Positions 33,101 to 44,067 of a DNA stretch of 64,000 bases are shown here, piece by piece (positions within the stretch are counted from its first letter, which is position 1; the number at the start of each line of letters is the position of its first letter). The notes under the pieces were generated by a model. It was not told the DNA's origin, did no database searches, and was given only the letters and a program-made list of their open reading frames with translations. The position numbers and the translations under genes were made by a program. The stretch comes from Haemonchus contortus (Eukaryota; Nematoda; Chromadorea; Rhabditida; Trichostrongylidae): assembly GCA_000469685.2 (NCBI GenBank), contig LS997563.1, positions 30,509,397 to 30,573,396 on the forward strand, written 5' to 3'.

Positions 33101-33794
33101 TCCCAATATCATTTGGATCGATGTTTGTGGTCCCCAAAGGGAGATAGGGTAGAAAAGTTGTAAACAAGCGAGTATTACCTTTCACTGCACCAAAATCTGA
33201 TGGTGAGATAAAATTGGCCGGAGGAGGTACACAAATAATCATTTGATCTTTAGCAACTGACAATTACGTGGGAACATACCCATTAATCCGTTTACAGTAA
33301 TAGAGGCCTCTCTTTATATAATTTATGTTCACATCTTGCTGCATTACATATCGTAACCCCCAAAGAAGTGCTATTTGGAAAATTAGACTTGTTCCGAACT
33401 AATGCGTAATGGAAAGATGACTTCCTAATGTACATCCGAAGCATGAGTAACTTCATGGATTTTCAGTTAACAATTTTAAGCCAATTGTTACGGATAGTTT
33501 TCGGATGTGGACTGGCAATTGTTCAGTATGAACCCTACAATACTTACTCTCCTTGAAACTTCTTTGAGCTGCACGCAGCACTTTACAACAATTCGAAATG
33601 TTGAAGCATTTGAATATATGCCCGACTCCAAAAATCGGTTGCGTATGATGCTGTAGGATATACGCTGTCATCCAGCCCCATGTGCCTTACAACAGCAGTA
33701 ACCCAAGAATCAAACGGTGGCGCAATGTCCAGCATATTAAGACAACAGCATAGAGAGGTCGGATTGATATAAAGTATAAGGACAAATGATAGAG

Positions 33795-34075
33795 TCTCTG
33801 GCGTTGATCAATCTAAGGGATGCGCCCTGCATTCGATCTCCACTTAGAGTCATAATGGCGTGATGAATGCGTATGGGACCTTTACAATGACTTGTCGCGG
33901 TCAGCCGATGAACATGTCAGTGCTTTTTACCCTCCGAGACGAGTATGGCACCAATCGACCAACCCTCAAGGGATGGAAGATTTGGTTGGTCTAGGCAGAT
34001 ATCGAGTCGGGATTTGAACCGTTGACCATGCGTGAGTGATAGTGCGCCACATGCCACTACACCACCTCCCACCGA
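33795..34075 (-). mobile_element. SINE copy, reverse orientation
   Basis: The minus strand starts GTGGGAGGTGGTGTAGTGGC at 34075 with an intact A box. It runs through GGTTCAAATCCCGACTCG and the CATCCCTTGAGGG body to the ATTATGACTCTAAGTGGAG tail. Confidence 0.8.
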
Positions 34076-34099
34076 AATTGATATAGGTAGCTGAAAGAA

Positions 34100-36031
34100 C
34101 AGGGTAATCTATTTTATTATTTTTTCATTTATTGGGCTATTGTTTAAGCTATATCCAATGGTAGGTTCGGAATAACATCAGAGTTACGATAAAAACAGAA
34201 TAAAGTACTATTCCTATTTATATGAAAGATAAGATCATGAAATAAAAGGAAGACGGTAAAAACGGGGGGAAGGGGGAGCAGTTGGGCTGTTCGAAAGAGG
34301 AAGGGCAGTGGCCGGCCAACAATGCCAGCCGCATTCAGGGATTGCGGCCCGGATACCAGCTTAGTAGGTCCCCGCAAACCTCTTGATGCGGTAACCAGAA
34401 TCTGGTAAAACTCCACCGAATAGCCGACACCAATATCCTCGAAATGGGAGAGGCATTCAGTCGCATTCAAATTAATGGTCATAGGTAAGGAATAGTCCAA
34501 CAAGTGCACGATACTCCTGTTCTTTCCCATTAATAGAGTTGAGAAAGGAATATGAATGACCCATGCTAATTTTGTAGAGCATTCTAGTGAGGAATATGCT
34601 CCGTAGAATGAATCATGAGCGGCCTAAGGACATAATGGCCTAATCAACAAAGTATGTAGGCAGAGTGCCCTCATTACTGGAACCTTGCGAACGCCTAGTT
34701 TCCACTCAATTTCCTCATTGAACGGATCAAGAGAAAGTGTAGGCGTTATCTTATATAAGTTATAAGCTCTGTGGTATAAGAGTAATGAGGAACTTTCGAT
34801 GCGGTGGCATATTTCATACCTCAAACGACTTGCTTCAATGAGAACCATTTCCAATATCTGCATCTCCTTCAGAGCGATTTCCGTCCCAAATATTGCCCAC
34901 AGATTTCTTCTCACTTTCATCAAGCCAAAAGAGTTTATGGGACATTTCGCAAGTGCACGTTGGTACCGAGAGTGGAAAAACGGCGGAAATTCTTCAACGA
35001 AATGAACAGCGAAAATATTACAGATTGCCGAGAGTTAGAAAGACAAACATGTTTCACTGGTCGTCTCAAAGAAATATGATGGAGCAGCCTCATCAATTTT
35101 GGAATATAGAATGTCAAACCGCAACTCAGACTTCTCTTAGCTGATTGAAGCAGATTCCGAGATTTCTTCCAAAACAGGAACCTGTTCACCTAACATTCTA
35201 TTGAATATCTTTGAATATATCTTTTATACTTAGTATTTTTCATTGCATAATATTACTTTATACCTTACAATATACATACATATATATATATATTGTTCTT
35301 CAAATCTGTATAGATCGTCAAAATCATTCTCTAAGCCATATGCGCATCTTTAGCTTCTATGAATCAGTCTGGAAACCGAACGCATGGCGCAGAGCGGCAG
35401 AGAGGGAGATCAAATAAAGCCGTCTTGAACTTCTTCCAAATGTGTCCCGAACAAAATAGAAAGTGCTGGGAAACTAAGGAATTAGGGATCCATTTGGATA
35501 TGTTTGGTTCCTGAGGGAGAGTACTATCGAAAGTGGCTTATCGCGTGACAACACAGAGCAAAGGTCTAACAATGAGAAAGCAACAACTTTCTCACTCACA
35601 AGATTGCACGTCCTCATCGGCTATTCTGCGCATTCTCACCCTATGCCTAACATTAGTCTCTCGTCTAGACGACAACTACAATCATGAAGCCGACGAAGAA
35701 ATGAATGTGACCAACGTTCTCAACAAATCCACAAAATAATCATCTTAGTGGCAGAAACTGTGAAAAGAAAATTAAAAATTGCTTACATGACTTGTTTCAT
35801 TCTTCTCAAAAGGGTACTCCCGTAATATTTCTGGAATTGGAAACAATCTAAGGCTTCCCTCACTTCAAAAGTTTATCGCAACTTCGTCCTGCTACACTGT
35901 ACTTTCTGAAAACATGGCCTCAACAGTTGGCCAAATTGTGGGATACCTGATCAGCAAATGTAGTTTGCATCCTCAGAACTCAGGATGAATCTCCCGATCT
36001 TGGTAGGAATAGGCCCGTTTTGCGGAAAGTA
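34100..36031. other. Unassigned stretch with two possible minus-strand exons
   Basis: The minus frames 34144-34530 (starts MGKNRSIVHLLDYSLP; contains NLNATECLSHFE) and 34624-34923 (RNLWAIFGTEIALKEMQILE) look protein-like. The second has a GTATGA donor near 34813, but competing frames exist. I could not assign a family or join exons; a chemoreceptor fragment is conceivable. A TA-rich run lies at 35272-35295. Nothing else stands out. Confidence 0.3.
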
Positions 36032-37315
36032 TTGGGTTGTCCGAAAAGTTTCCGCCGATTTTTGACACCCCGGATTTATCAGCCGTTGTACAAAAGATCA
36101 AAGACCCAACCTAATAAAGTTATACGTTTTCCGAAAGAGTAGGTCCTCCTCTATATTCCTATAGGAATTCTGTCAACATTTGTCGAAGTTTGTCTGTACA
36201 GGACTAGTGTGAAAATGGAGAACCACTGCGCGCATTTTCGGCATCTGAAGTATTTCTTCTACCGCGAGGCCTAGAATGCGGCTCAAGCCGCATGAAAGAT
36301 ATATGGCGTTTGAGTAGATCATGCCCTAGAGGAACGTACAGTGCATGACTAGTTTGGGAAATCCAAACAGAGTGAATTTGCCTTCGAAGACCGGCAACCC
36401 TTAAGGAGACTATCGTCAGTTTAAACGACCAACTCAAAATGTTAACCGAAGCGAACCGGCACATCACTGCACGTGGAGTAGGAAAAGGGCTTAGTGTTTC
36501 GAAATTAACCATCCATGGTCATTTGCAGACGCTTGGTTTTGTAAAGCGCCTTGATGTTTAGATATCTTGCGAAAGGAGCGAGCGCAGGGCGATGGACCGC
36601 GCCTCCATGTGCGGCTCGTTGCTCGAACGAAATGAAAACGAGCCGTTCCTGAAACGCATGAGCACGAGGGACGAAAAGCGGATTGTGTACAGCAATGAGG
36701 AGCGGGACCGATCGTGTAGCCCCCTAGTGAGCCGTCACGATTCGCTGCAAAATTCAAAATCCAGGTGCGGATGACTATGCCGAGTTGCTGATGGGATTTC
36801 AAGGAAATCACTTACCATGAGCTGTTATCGCACAATCCAAAGATGACTTAGGAAAGGTACTATAGTTAGCTAGAAACTATGGAGGCAGCGATGGACTAAA
36901 AGCGACCCGAAGTGGCCAATTGTTAGGGCGTAATCTTCCAACAGGGTACCTCCGGACCACACGTATTTTTGGCCACTCGTCAAAAGTTGCTAAAGCTCGG
37001 GTGGGATGTCTTACCATAGCCCCCCATATAGACCAGACATAGCACCATCAGAATACCACTTGTTTGGGTTTCTGCAAAATTCCTTGAATGGAAACTCGTT
37101 CAATTCGCTGGAGGACTGCAAAAAGCACATGAGTGGGTTTTTCGATTTCAAGTCTGGATCCTTCTATAAAAGTGGCGTACTAAAACTTACAGGAAGATGG
37201 CGGATCCTTACTGAACAGAATGGAGGATATATTGTTCGATCAATGGATTTCTTCTTCTAGGAATTTTCACTCAAAGATGAATCGAAAATCGGCGGGAACT
37301 TTTCGGACAACCCAA
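36032..37315 (+). mobile_element. mariner element, 1284 bp, TA-flanked
   Basis: Ends start TTGGGTTGTCCGAAAAGTT and match as inverted repeats of about 30 bp with one mismatch. TA lies on both sides (36030-36031, 37316-37317). Length is typical for mariner. Confidence 0.88.
36210..37260 (+). pseudogene. mariner transposase, frameshifted
   Basis: On the plus strand broken frames give HFRHLKYFFYREA (N-terminal region, about 36234), ERTVHD.FGK (36330), LLERNENEPFLKRMSTRDEK (about 36621, first Asp box), and YHSPPYRPDIAPSEYHLF (37009 on, third Asp box) ending before 37260. The second Asp region is not clear. Stops and frameshifts occur throughout the first two thirds. Confidence 0.82.
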
Positions 37316-37317
37316 TA

Positions 37318-38510
37318 TATGCCGGAAATTTCACAGTAGTCTAGCTTTCTTCCAGGATTTGCCGGAAGTAGAAGAGTTTCGTAGAAGTTCTATCGAACGA
37401 CACTGCTCTTTCGTATGTTCACAGCATATCTGATGATTTCATGATATCACACTCGGCTGACCAGGTCAAGGATCATCTTCGACCTTTTTGTAACGTTCAG
37501 TCTGCAAAGCGCTGGAACGAGCTTTGTAATGAACCGCTTAGAAGGGCTCCAAGATCAAATGTTCGACACAAGTTTCAATGATTTCAAACGGTAGAGCAGC
37601 CGGTTCGAACTTATTAGCATGTACGTGTTGAATTGGTAAGCAGTCCAGGCACTAGATTGCTCGAATGAGCAAGGAAGGGGTAGTCGGATGTTGTGGACAT
37701 GAGCGTAGATAGTGTTCTTACATTGGAACCCCATTGGAAGCTTTCAGCTTATCCCGGGAGAATTCTGAACTGACACGAAATATTCGGCGGGTATTTTTCA
37801 TCAACGTAGGGGGATCTTTCTAGTGAGCTTGTGAATGTTCTTGCCAGAAATAGACACGGACCGTTGTAATTACACCTACTGTAGGAAGCATCACAGAAGC
37901 AGCTTATGGTATGGGAGCGGGTCATTGTAGTTCTGGCATGCATCCACGCATTCGCTTCCGTTCATAATCGTAGTAATCTCTGAATGTGCCTTGTCCTATA
38001 CAAGGACTTGAGGAATAGAAAACAGTGACAATAGGAAAGTTCAATGAGTGAACCCCTCCCCAGCGGTTCCACTGCAATCCGGTGGCACTTGCATTTAGAA
38101 AGAGCAGCATGGAGTGACCGGATAGATGTGAACTAGTTGGAAAAACTGGAAGATCAGCAATAATGGATTATCTTATGAAGATCTCCGATATCAGTAACTG
38201 GGACATGGGAGAGGCACCGGATTGCTGCCATTTTCCCTTCAGTGGTTCGGACGGAGGTCGTCTCGTCGTTCGCTAGTGTCACCTACCACACCTTTCCAGT
38301 GATCTTCCAAGCTCTAAACCTCGATCGAGGTGTGGCGAAACGTTGAGGTGAGATTCTTATTTTCTAATGCTTGCCTATGATACGATGCTTCTCCGTATAT
38401 ACAATAAAAGTTATTCTTATTTTGAACGTTTGGCAAGTAAATTGTAGACCTGTGAGGGTAATTCTCAATCTCGAAGGGGCTTTTTTGCCATAGTAAAGAG
38501 ATTTGCCCTG
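37318..38510. other. Unassigned stretch
   Basis: The plus frame near 37430-37590 reads DQVKDHLRPFCNVQSAKRWN without stops over about 45 codons. Its origin is unknown and it may be a retroelement or gene remnant. The inverted copy described at 37925-37990 is the only repeat I can delimit. Confidence 0.3.
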
Positions 38511-38990
38511 TTCATGGTGAAGCCGTGGACTACTGCAAACTTATTTGGTCCATCTCAGCAGAAAAGTACTGAAACGATACTGCGTGTGCGAAGAGCTCTA
38601 AAGGGGCCACGCGTGATTCCCGCCCCCCCCCCCCTCCCCCGCACGGGTGTGGTGCGATTAATGGGCTGTAGCTGCAGGTTGGATCAGACAGTGTCACTAC
38701 ATATTTTCTTCAAAAAACTCTCTCTGACATCTCGCTCAAAGAAGATACCCAGAAGCTTCGTTACCGTATGACTCATGCATCATAGAAGGTAGTTACTAGG
38801 TACCTCGCGTAGAAACTCAACCAGGGCAACTACTTTATATTCCCTCAGGGTCATTGAAATGCAAACAAACATGACCGATAGAACCAAAGCACAGTTTTCA
38901 ATTCCACCCGAATCCAAGGCAACTGCGCATTCGAATATTATTACGATTTTGAACGGAAGCGAATGCGTGAACGCATCCCAGAACTGCATT
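37925..38990. repeat. Inverted pair of SINE-tail-like blocks about 1 kb apart
   Basis: On the minus strand 37930-37985 reads ATTACTACGATTATGAACGG then AAGCGAATGCGTG. Plus-strand 38935-38985 reads ATTATTACGATTTTGAACGG then AAGCGAATGCGTG. Both resemble the SINE tail (ACTACGATTCTGAATGGAAG). They may be truncated SINEs or ends of an unknown element. Confidence 0.5.
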
Positions 38991-39650
38991 GACCCGCCCC
39001 AATAACTTTGTCCTATAGGCCTCCGCAAACTGGTGGGAAACACGAGCGTACGTTCAGCAGGATGAGCAGCAGATGCTGTGAGCAGACATTCTAATGTTTT
39101 CGACTCTTTTAGACGAATGAACTCATGGAAACGTTTAAGTGGAAATAGGCTACAGCATATAACCTTTTGGATCTAATAATTTAGCACAGTCTACAGTAAA
39201 CAGAATGGTGTAATCAAGCAAATTTTATTCAAATGTCAACAACTATAAAATAATTGCCATTCTTTAAAATTACTGCCACTCATTTCACTGATTGCGTTCT
39301 AGGAAGGTGTCTGATCCCAAGAAGATGCCCCCGCCTCGATGAAAATGGCTTAGCAAAGCCGCTATAATGGGTCATAGTTCGTCACAAACGCCCTAACGGG
39401 GGCGTGTCAAACCCAAGTAGAGGCGGTTCTGTGCCGTAAGACCTGTTGGAATACTGCACTGTACCCATTGTATCCTGAGATACTGTATTCACGTCCTTTA
39501 CTTAGCTTGTACAAAAATTAAGAGCCTAGAATGAAAAAGTGCCCGAAATAAAGCGTCACCACAGAGATCAATTTTCCCATTATTCTGATTCTTTTGCCAG
39601 GCATCTCCCCTATCAGCCCTCCCATTCTTTGGCTATAATATTTAATTAGA
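38991..39650. other. Unassigned stretch
   Basis: No coding frame, RNA gene or delimitable repeat was recognised here. Confidence 0.4.
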
Positions 39651-39654
39651 CGGA

Positions 39655-39915
39655 ACGAAGATGGTATAGGGGCAAGTGGCGCACTTCACACACGCATGAT
39701 CATGTGTTGCATCCTGGATCGCTATACACCTAAACAACCAAGCCTTCCATCTTCTCCAGGGTCGCTTAATTGGTACCAGGCTCGTCTGAGAGTATAGAAA
39801 CATTGGTTTGTACATCGGCTACCGCAAGGCTGCTTAGGCCACCTCCATTCAATACGCCCTTGTGATTCTGAATGGAACTCGAATACGTGAACTCAAACAT
39901 TCAATACATCCTAAG
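39655..39915 (+). mobile_element. SINE copy
   Basis: It shows AGATGGTATAGGGGCAAGTG (head), ACCAAGCCTTCCATC, TTAATTGGTACCAGGCTCGT and GTGATTCTGAATGGAACTCG in family order. Confidence 0.75.
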
Positions 39916-39989
39916 AGTAGAGAAATTTTTTGACAACCTCCATTACGTAGAAGTTTTTGACAGAACCATAACGAAGCATTCGGCACCAT

Positions 39990-40053
39990 AAAGGAACTTC
40001 TTTAATGCTCTTAAAAAACGAAAAGGAACTTCTTTAATGCTCTTAAAAAACGA
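39990..40053. repeat. Tandem duplication, 2 x 32 bp
   Basis: The unit starting AAAGGAACTTCTTTAATGCT and ending AAAAAACGA is repeated exactly, 39990-40021 and 40022-40053. Confidence 0.9.
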
Positions 40054-40939
40054 GTTTTTCTGGACGAAAAACTTTCTATTGATCATTTGCTTGGTCAAAG
40101 GAATCTCACCATTTAGCAACCAAGATATGTTCAGAAGAAAAAAAATGTGCATATAACTAAATTACAATGGAATTCAAAGGTTCAAGCAGAAACAGCCTTT
40201 GATGCTAATGCAAAATTCTGTTGAAAGAAGGACGGAGAACACCCAGAGTGGTTTCCATTTTATTCCATGCGCTCGATGGCCTGAGGATGGCATCATAGTC
40301 AAGTAAGCGCCACTAGCGGAAATTGAGTTAACTTGTGCGTGAATGAGTGACATACTCCTAGTGTGCCAGAATTGTTCACATATGTTCCAGACAGAATTGT
40401 CCCCTTTCTCAACGTTTGACACGACACATCATTCTCGAGTTCCGGGTCGGATCTCGCTTGTCACTGTTAATCTGCAGCATATATGTATGTACTGATGATA
40501 AAGGAAGGCAGCTAAAGGCATAAGAATTTGTTGGGGTAGTTAATGTTACATTATCTACTCCGAAGATGGGCCGGCTTGGTTAGTTGTCTTTTAAAAACAC
40601 TGAAATCCCATCCAAACAAATTTTTTGGGACTACAAGCATTAAGATGAGAACACCTATGGTTAAAGCAGGTGGCAGTAGTGGATGGGAGAGGGGAGGAGG
40701 ACGAACGAGAAATAAGCGTTTGACCAGAACTTCATGACTCATGTTCCCTTGAACCTGGGGATTTCAAATTTGGAATGGATGCAGAGAGCATGGTAGGACT
40801 GAGAATGATACGTGCGAGAAGTGAACGCAATCTGAGTAAAATTAAGCAGCCAAATTGAAATAGTTGAAAAACGAATCACATCCCTCTGATACACATGATT
40901 TGTGCAAGAGTCTCCGCTAATGTCGAGGAGGGGCCCATA

Positions 40940-41269
40940 AAGTGTGACGGAGTGTGTGTGGTGTGTATATGTGTTTGGTGATGATGAGTGTGTGTATTTA
41001 TGTGTGTGTGTTTGTGTTTTGTGTATGTGTGTAAGTATTTGTGTGTGTGTGTGTTTCTGTGTGTGTTGTGTGTGTGTTGTGTGTATGTGTGCGTGTATTT
41101 ATGTGTGTGTGTTTTGTGTATATGTGTGTGTATTTGTGTGTGTGTTTGTGTGTGTATGTGTGTATGTGTGTGTGTTGTGTGTGTTGTGTGTATGTGTGCG
41201 TGTATTTATGTGTGTGTGTTTTGTGTATATGTGTGTGTATTTGTGTGTGTTTGTGTGTGTTTGTGTTTG

Positions 41270-41300
<31 letters not shown>
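40940..41300. repeat. (TG)n-rich microsatellite, about 360 bp
   Basis: Nearly pure GT dinucleotides with TTT/TAT interruptions. A longer internal unit (TGTGTATGTGTGCGTGTATTTATG) occurs twice, near 41078 and 41188. The long Cys/Val and His/Thr open frames across it are repeat artefacts. Confidence 0.95.
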
Positions 41301-41301
<1 letters not shown>

Positions 41302-41309
41302 ATTTGAAT

Positions 41310-43150
41310 TTGGAAGGGATGCGGGCAGCAGGACATTATTAACACGAATAGAAAGAGTCGGCTCGAACCTATCGTTCCGGCCGGGTCTAAAGGTATAGTT
41401 TGCGAAAACTTTATCCTTTATTCGTTTCGCGTGGAACTTGTTTTTGAGTTATCCCTGTAGGATGAATCCGTGACCATCGAGTATGCCATATGTGGCGCTT
41501 TCAGATCGGAAGACGGCCTACATAAAATGGCTCTAATGAAGGCACAAGGATTATATCCACCGAATGTTACACAAGGCTGCACCATTCACATTGGAGCACA
41601 CATTTCGAAAACTCAACAGCTAGTTGTGACCCTTGGTGTCAATGGAAGGCAATTTCGGGCATTTACGGCTTATTATAGCCAGTTCCACGCAGTAGCACAC
41701 AACTGAGGCCCGAGAGGTACACATTCCACGCCGCTTCTAACATCATAAAATCCTGAAGGCTGCTTTCAACTGAGCTCTTTAGATTTCAAATTCTTCGACA
41801 GTCCACAGTTGCTCATTGAAGAGAACCCACCGACCACGACGGAAAATCTAAGCCTCAAAAACTTGTATGGTTTCTACTTTTTCCAGACAATGAAAGTTGA
41901 AAGCTGAAGTTGAATTTTGATTGTGGGGGTAATGCCAAGATAGGGTCCTGGAGCAGCACATGAATCAATGAAAATGGTGGACGGACGTCAGGAGTGATGA
42001 GGCGTTCACCTGCAGTGAGAGGGCGAAAATGAGTGGGTGGCGTTCGTCATGGAATCAACAACTTACCATAGAGTTCCAACGAACAGCCTAGAGATCGGCA
42101 AATGCTGTCGTTGACTGACGGGAACTCGGTGATTACAATGGGCAAAGCAACCATGATACAGCAGTTGCGAGTAAATTCTACGAAACGTTTCTGTGAAGTT
42201 AAAAATCCCGAAAAATGGGTGAACGTAAGTAATTTGTGTGGAATTGAGTAAACCGATCTCTATGGGACACGGCCCCTGCTGTAGGCTTGAGTCTTCAAAA
42301 TCCGCAGGAATCACGGACTTTCGAGAATAAAGCTGAATGGGAAAAACAGTGGGCAGAAATGGAAACGCCATCAAGTCATAAGCTACCGACCACATTGATT
42401 TTTGAGTGGATAGGTATAACATAAATTCGTTGGGGCACAAAACTCCTAAGTAACCCGTAGCCTCTCGTTCGACTTCATAGGGCGTCCACTAGGATGCGCC
42501 TTGTGGTCTCCAAAAGAAAAGCACCGTACACCGGCAGTTCTACAGAGCGCTACAGTAGTGCTTCATGGCAAGTCGACCCACTTATGCGCCTTCTCTGGCA
42601 TCTCCATCAATCTGGGGTCTCATCGTCAGTGTTGTCCTATGTCTTCAAGCTTCGATTTCATCTTCGACATACTACTAACAGCTCCAGTTCTTGTCTACCT
42701 TCCTAGTGGTACAGGGTCTGATCGCTGTTCTGACCTTGATTCAGAACTTAGCCTTCAGCCTCTTACGCCCTGGAACCGTAAGAGGCTGAAGGCTCCGTCC
42801 TGGATTAAGGCAGAAGCGGTGCGCCATTGAAACATGATGCCACCGACGTTGCAGGTTTTGAAGGCCAACGTACCTATCAAAACGCGAGACGACATCGCAG
42901 TTACAGCTTCACAGAATACAGTGAAACTTCCAAAAAACAGTTGTGGTTGCAATTTCCACCTTATCTGGCAGGAAGGGGTGATGCAAGCCCAGGACGAGTG
43001 CACAGCCGTAATTGGAATTGGTTCACTAATAAGACAGCTTGTGATGTGACTTACATTTTAACTTTCAGGCAACTTCTCCCTTCGCTTCCAATCACAGATG
43101 GAAAACGCACAAGGTCATCAACACTAGTCCAGTAGACCGGAATACCAATT
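41310..43150. other. Unassigned stretch upstream of the tRNA
   Basis: Open frames on both strands (41470-41706 plus, 42063-42440 minus, 42501-43135 plus) have no recognisable domains or consistent splice partners. A perfect 17-bp hairpin lies at 42750-42794 and is listed separately. Confidence 0.35.
42750..42794. repeat. Perfect 17-bp hairpin with 11-nt loop
   Basis: AGCCTTCAGCCTCTTAC (42750-42766) pairs exactly with 42778-42794 across the loop GCCCTGGAACC. The role is unknown. Confidence 0.85.
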
Positions 43151-43162
43151 TGCAAAAATGTC

Positions 43163-43234
43163 TTCCCATGCCGGGAATCGAACCCGGGCCGCGTGGGTGA
43201 AAACCACGAATCCTAACCACTAGACCACATGGGA
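43163..43234 (-). tRNA. tRNA-Glu (anticodon UUC)
   Basis: The minus strand folds as a full cloverleaf: acceptor TCCCATG/CATGGGA with discriminator A, A box TGGTCTAGTGG, anticodon stem CGTGG/CCACG around the loop TTTTCAC (anticodon TTC), and T arm CCGGGTTCGATTCCCGG. A TTTTT run (43153-43157 on the plus strand as AAAAA) follows as pol III terminator. There is no intron and no mismatch in the acceptor or anticodon stems. Confidence 0.97.
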
Positions 43235-43239
43235 CACAA

Positions 43240-44067
43240 CTGAAGACAGCCAATCAGCGCTGATGCTATGAGCCCGTCATGCCTTTCCTTCGTTTGACTC
43301 CTACTCAACAGTATCAAAGTCCAGCAAATCACGAGTTTGTATAATGATAAATAATGATAACGACAAAGACAAAAACGATCTTTAGTGCGGTAAACATTCG
43401 TTCAAAATCGCTAACTAAAACAGATAGCAACAATCGATTGAATAGAAAACAAAGAAATCAGTGGTAACAATTGACAGAATCTTAACTTGGCACATTCTGA
43501 AGGATCAATTTTCCAATGTTCGTCACCCTAACCTTTCTATTAAAAGTGTATAATGCGACAAATAGAGACAAAGTTTTTGGTTTGTAGTGCCGAATATTTT
43601 CAAAAGGCGGTCTATTTCTTGTCTTTGCTAATTGTCGGTTTAAATATACCCGTTCTAGGCTATTGATCTACCATTCAAGACTTTTGTTAAAAGAACCAAG
43701 ACCGCCATCTGTTCACATATCAAAACGTACCCCCCCCCCCTTCTCCTTTGAATATAACTTTGAGCATTCAGGTAGTATGAAAAAACAGAACTTCGAAATT
43801 GCTTGGCTGTTCATTAAACCCAAAAACAAAAAGGTGATATATGGGGCATAGTGCCGGAGTTAAGAATTTAAATTTATATTCCAAACATCTCTGGTTACCT
43901 CTCGAATCTCCGAAGTGATAATTTGATTATTACAAAATTACTACCAATTCATTATAAGTCGAATGAAAAAAGGGATTCACAATATACATATATGTACAGA
44001 ACTCAGCATCATCCAGAAGATTAAGTATGACTCATCAAATGTTATGATAAAAGTTTCTTATGCAGTT
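43240..44067. other. 3' flank of the SARAF gene, no gene
   Basis: AT-rich sequence with a 12-nt C run near 43729-43740. No AATAAA was found close to the SARAF stop. No other feature was seen. Confidence 0.4.

Noticed and set aside
34624..34923. Chemoreceptor exon
   Set aside because: Protein-like, but competing frames exist on the same strand and no partner exon could be joined in phase; left unassigned.
40944..41345. Long Cys/Val-rich and His/Thr-rich open frames
   Set aside because: They are translations of a (TG)n microsatellite in different frames, without start context or splice sites.
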